Assembly (NCBI GenBank): GCA_964629975.1
Contig: CAZVUN010000020.1
Coordinates: 1 to 34,626 of the forward strand
Source of the DNA: G020354085 sp964629975
Lineage (GTDB): Bacteria > Pseudomonadota > Gammaproteobacteria > Acidiferrobacterales > Sulfurifustaceae
Direction of reading: 5' to 3'
Length of the DNA: 34,626 nt
The position numbers and the translations under genes are program-made. Of the stretch, positions 31,856-34,626 are shown piece after piece. How positions within the stretch are numbered: the stretch's first letter is position 1; each line of letters starts with the position of its first letter. The notes under the pieces were generated by a model. The model was not told the DNA's origin. It saw nothing but the letters and a program-made list of their open reading frames with translations, and ran no database searches.

Positions 31856-32610
31856 GCGATGCGGCGCTCCGGCAGGGTCAACGGCGGATCGAAGTAGCGA
31901 CTCAGTATCCCGCGCCTGGCGCCTTCCTCGAGCCAGCGTGCCACCGAATAGGCGTCGCGCTCGTCCGGGGTGCGGCCGTCCTTGGGGTAACGGTTGCGAA
32001 AGATCGACGGATACACCTCGGCAATCACCGACACCCCTTGGGGCGGCTTCCAGCCGTCGACTGGCCAGAAGAACAGCCTGCTTCCCGCCTGGTCACGCAG
32101 AAAGCGCAGCCAAGGAATGCCGGCATGGGTGGATTTCGCGACTGAGCCCTGAACATCGAAATGAAACACGCTCTTGGCGGAGGACGTCCATTGCTCACAC
32201 AACCGCAACGCGTTTGAAGGTCCTGCGCGCTCCCCCGCCGGCTTCGGGTGGCGGTCCCACCAGACTCCGTCCCGCACGAAGTCCACGTAACAATGCGGCT
32301 GATCGGTCGGCCAGTAACGGCAGAAGTCTGCAAGAAATGCCGGCCACGAGGCCAGCGCATAGCGTTCGAAATAGCTCAGTGGAAACGAGAAGCCGTGATC
32401 GATACCGATCAGCAGCGGTGCCCCGCGCTGCAGCTCCGCAAGCAACCAGTGCGCCAGCGCCCGGCGCGACCAGTTCCTCGCCGGGGGCGCTGGCCGCACC
32501 GGCCGCGGCTCGCGGTTCGGCGCTGCCACGTACACCTGCAAGCCCTTGAGGCGAGTCTCGGACGTCGCAGCGCCCGAATAGTCGATGCCGATGAAACGGT
32601 CAAAGTTCAC
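31856..32610 (-). CDS. DUF429 family protein, 3' end lost in the assembly gap
   Basis: About 251 visible residues of a DUF429-like protein. It begins MNFDRFIGIDYSGAATSETR with an RNase H-like acidic strand (GIDYSGA). Further blocks are LLIGIDHGFSFPLSYFERY, WPTDQPHCYVDFVRDG, FHFDVQGSVAKSTHAGIPWL and AEVYPSIFRNRYPKDGRT, typical of the family, whose role is unknown. The predicted start is GTG 32610 without a clear ribosome-binding site. The frame enters the run of N after TLPERRI, and the sequence beyond the gap does not show an obvious DUF429 C-terminus. It lies upstream of the alpha/beta hydrolase in the same direction. Confidence 0.82.
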
Positions 32611-32673
32611 GATGACGGTTTACTGAACGAACCCGGCCGCGATGTCGATGGTTCCTGCCAAACATCTCCTGAT

Positions 32674-32710
32674 GGTCGGCGGTCAAGACGGTGGCCACCG
32701 CCGGCCGACC
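32674..32710. repeat. Imperfect hairpin between selO and the DUF429 gene
   Basis: GGTCGGC (32674-32680) pairs with GCCGACC (32704-32710), and GGT/ACC can add pairs inside. No T run follows on either strand, so a Rho-independent terminator is not supported. It may simply reflect GC-rich sequence. Confidence 0.25.
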
Positions 32711-32730
32711 CCACCTATGCACCTTTCGCT

Positions 32731-34218
32731 TCAGGTACCGCAAAAGGTTCTGGTCACCACCTCGTGCGGCTCGGGCGGCTGGCGGTAACGCTCGTTCCCG
32801 GGCTGCTCGACATAGGGATTCTGCAACACCGCGTGCAGGGCGTGAAACGCGGAAAAATCCCCGCGGTCCTCCGCCGCGCGGATCGCTGCTTCGATTTGAT
32901 GGTTGCGCGGGATGTACACCGGGTTCACCGCCTGCATGCTCGCCTGGCGTGCCTCATCACTTTGGGTTTCGCGCGTGAGGCGCGCCCGCCACCGCGCAAG
33001 CCAGGCATCGAACGACGCGGGCCGGGAAAACAGTGCCCGCGCCTGCTGATCACGCGCGCCTGCAGCGGCGCCCAGGCGCGAGAGGTGATAGAACGTGAGC
33101 GTAAAGTCCGCCTCGCTCTCGTCCATCGCATCGAGCAATGTCCCGATCAGGGCCCGGTCGTCCGCGTCGGAACCGGCGCCGGCCGTGAGGCCGAGCTTCG
33201 CACGCATGCCCGCGAGCCACGCGGCTTCATACTGTTCCTTGTAGGTTTCGAGATGCTGCTCGGCGATTCTCACGGCCGCGTCCGCCTCCTCCGCGAGCAA
33301 TGGCAGCAGTGTTTCAGCGAGGCGAATCAGGTTCCACAGCCCGATGCCCGGCTGGCTGCTGTAGGCGTAGCGGCCCTGGCGATCGATCGAGCTGAACACG
33401 CGCTGGTGACGATACCCATCCATGAAGGCGCACGGCCCGTAATCGATGGTCTCCCCGGCGATCGACATGTTGTCGGTATTCATGACGCCATGAATGAACC
33501 CGAGCGTCATCCATTGCGCGATCAGCCGCGCCTGACGCGCGATCACCTGCGCGAGCAAGGCCCCGTACGGCTGCTCGGCAGCGACCAGATCCGGGTAGTT
33601 GCGCGCGATCACGTAATCGGCCAGCTTCTTCACCGCCGCGACATCCCCGCGCGCGGCGAAGTACTCGAACGTCCCCACGCGAATGAAGCTTCTCGCCACG
33701 CGCGTAATCACCCCGCCCGGCAGCGGGCGCTCGCGCGCGACCTTTTCACCGGTCGCCACCGCCGCCAGTGCCCGCGTGCTCGGCACGCCGAGCCGGTGCA
33801 TCGCCTCGCTCACGAGGTATTCGCGCAGCACCGGCCCGAGCGCCGCGCGGCCGTCGCCGCCGCGGGAAAAGGCGGTGCGTCCGCTGCCCTTCAGCTGCAC
33901 ATCGAAGCGGGAGCCATCCGCAGTGCGCAGCTCGCCGAGCCAGAGCGCGCGCCCGTCGCCCAGCTGCGGCACGAACTGGCCGAACTGATGGCCCGCGTAC
34001 GCCATCGCCAGCGGCTCGGCCCCGGCGGGCAGCGCGTTGCCGGAAAACACGCTCGCCAGCTCCGCATCACTGGCAGCGGCTACCGACATGCCGAGTGCCT
34101 GTGCCAGTTCAATATTGAACTTGATCAACGTGGGACCGGCCACCGGCGCCGGCTGCGCCCTCACGAAGAACGGCTCGCCCAGACGGACGAATTGATTGTC
34201 AAAGGGGATGTGGATCAC
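32731..34218 (-). CDS. selO: Protein adenylyltransferase SelO (YdiU)
   Basis: A 495-residue pseudokinase-fold AMP-transferase that AMPylates Ser, Thr or Tyr of target proteins, linked to oxidative stress. Family motifs are MAYAGHQFGQFVPQLGDGRA, VQLKGSGRTAFSRGGDGRA, LREYLVSEAMHRLGVPSTRA, and the active-site segment HGVMNTDNMSIAGETIDYGP, with catalytic Asp/Asn of NTDN and the metal-binding Asp of DYGP. The C-terminus ends TFCGT, with Cys where eukaryotic SelO has selenocysteine. The start is GTG 34218, the first possible codon after an in-frame TAG at 34222-34224; the ribosome-binding site is poor. It is full length compared with the family. Confidence 0.96.
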   Translation of the reverse strand: MIHIPFDNQFVRLGEPFFVRAQPAPVAGPTLIKFNIELAQALGMSVAAASDAELASVFSGNALPAGAEPLAMAYAGHQFGQFVPQLGDGRALWLGELRTADGSRFDVQLKGSGRTAFSRGGDGRAALGPVLREYLVSEAMHRLGVPSTRALAAVATGEKVARERPLPGGVITRVARSFIRVGTFEYFAARGDVAAVKKLADYVIARNYPDLVAAEQPYGALLAQVIARQARLIAQWMTLGFIHGVMNTDNMSIAGETIDYGPCAFMDGYRHQRVFSSIDRQGRYAYSSQPGIGLWNLIRLAETLLPLLAEEADAAVRIAEQHLETYKEQYEAAWLAGMRAKLGLTAGAGSDADDRALIGTLLDAMDESEADFTLTFYHLSRLGAAAGARDQQARALFSRPASFDAWLARWRARLTRETQSDEARQASMQAVNPVYIPRNHQIEAAIRAAEDRGDFSAFHALHAVLQNPYVEQPGNERYRQPPEPHEVVTRTFCGT

Positions 34219-34595
34219 GCGCTATTTGCCGGCCGCACCAAACCAGACGACAGTGTAGCCGAGCGCACGTTTATCAATTACCGGGAATTGCTGGGGGTAA
34301 GGCGACGGGGTCGGGCTTTGCGCGCAATTCCCGCCTGAGGTCGTGTGGTCATGCGCGCTTTTACGGGATGAACAGGCTGCTTATTGATCCGTCTTGCGCC
34401 GCTATTCTCTACCGGCACAGACGTGCTGGCCCGGCTGTGGAGCCGAGGGCTGCCCTCCCCTCCATGCGCCCCGGATCATGATTGGGCGGTCATCGCAACG
34501 CGGCGCATGCGGGGGCCGTTCGGGCCCGGCCGGGGCGCCAGCGCGTGCTTCGCCGCGGGTGGTGCGGCGCGGCGGTTTTTCGTAAGGTGTACGGC
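34219..34595. other. Divergent intergenic region between selO and the SRAP-like gene
   Basis: About 375 bp without a credible gene. The part near selO is relatively AT-rich (around 34269-34288) and probably carries its minus-strand promoter: TACACT (minus, near 34253-34258) is a possible -10. A 63-codon frame on the plus strand is low-complexity and unlikely to be real. Confidence 0.35.
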
Positions 34596-34626
34596 ATGTG
34601 CTACTCGGCGATGGTGGAGCAGCGGT
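34596..34626 (+). CDS. SRAP/YedK-family protein, 5' end only
   Basis: Ten codons are visible: MCYSAMVEQR, cut by the window edge. The MCYSA start, with Cys2 as the nucleophile that cross-links to abasic-site DNA, is typical of a branch of SOS-response-associated (HMCES/YedK) proteins. AAGG lies about 8 nt upstream of the ATG. The call rests on a very short stretch. Confidence 0.5.
   Translation, partial: MCYSAMVEQR

Noticed and set aside
32248..34338. A 696-codon open frame antisense to selO
   Set aside because: SelO motifs are full and collinear on the minus strand; the plus-strand frame has no recognisable features.
34394..34585. 63-codon ORF upstream of the SRAP-like gene
   Set aside because: Low-complexity Gly/Ala/Arg/Pro composition, no ribosome-binding site and no similarity to a known family.
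1..34626. Prophage, integrative element, CRISPR or defence island
   Set aside because: No integrase, transposase, phage structural gene, direct-repeat array, tRNA or restriction/defence signature was found on either strand.

Overview
The window is a strongly GC-rich bacterial chromosomal segment, dense with genes on both strands. Several products are typical of Gammaproteobacteria or close relatives: SlyX, Hsp15 (HslR), a Blc-type lipocalin, a TrhA/YqfA-type membrane protein, a SelO/YdiU AMP-transferase, a cold-shock protein and a long-form NhaA. A TusE/DsrC-like protein hints at, but does not prove, sulfur metabolism. A run of 100 N (31756-31855) and two genes broken by single-base losses in homopolymers indicate a draft or metagenome-derived assembly. 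I see no tRNA, rRNA, CRISPR array, transposase or phage gene, so this looks like ordinary chromosome rather than an island.

Layout. 46-1235 (minus): exported intradiol dioxygenase translationally coupled to a MEKHLA-domain protein. 1352-3403 (plus): divergent FeoB-like GTPase/transporter. 3413-7384 (minus): a likely transcription unit of PilZ protein, TAXI solute-binding protein, secreted PHB-depolymerase-like esterase, CDF metal transporter and lipocalin. 7567-9428: SlyX, an RRM protein overlapping a small partner gene, a hairpin terminator, a cold-shock protein with a long AT-rich leader, and a pentapeptide-repeat protein. 9917-13452 (minus): basic Ala/Lys-rich protein, S8 protease, and a frameshifted DUF2269 membrane protein. 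13577-15719: PAP2 phosphatase, tautomerase, Bcp peroxiredoxin, membrane-tethered glutaredoxin and DUF504 protein. 15858-17423: DUF2063 remnant and M14/DUF2817 peptidase.

17961-22089: a 66-aa orphan, a stand-alone PDC-type sensor protein, a COG2521-type methyltransferase, hemerythrin, Hsp15 and TrhA-type protein. 22429-25199 (plus): DUF1800-DUF1501 pair, the first with a Tat/lipobox leader. 25078-27240 (minus): flavin reductase with a lost stop codon, and NhaA. 27498-29522 (plus): a 9-bp inverted repeat, then the TusE/DsrC-like gene and three small uncharacterised genes. 29733-34218 (minus): DUF457 hydrolase, an alpha/beta hydrolase lacking its nucleophile elbow, DUF429 protein interrupted by the gap, and SelO. 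The window ends ten codons into a probable SRAP-family gene.

The most promising places for something undescribed are the TusE/DsrC-like cluster with its palindrome (27498-29026), the RRM/partner/cold-shock cluster (8094-8892), and the Tat-lipoprotein DUF1800 with a signal-less DUF1501 partner. None is a proven new system. The clearest direct anomalies are the three damaged genes: DUF2269, flavin reductase and the alpha/beta hydrolase.
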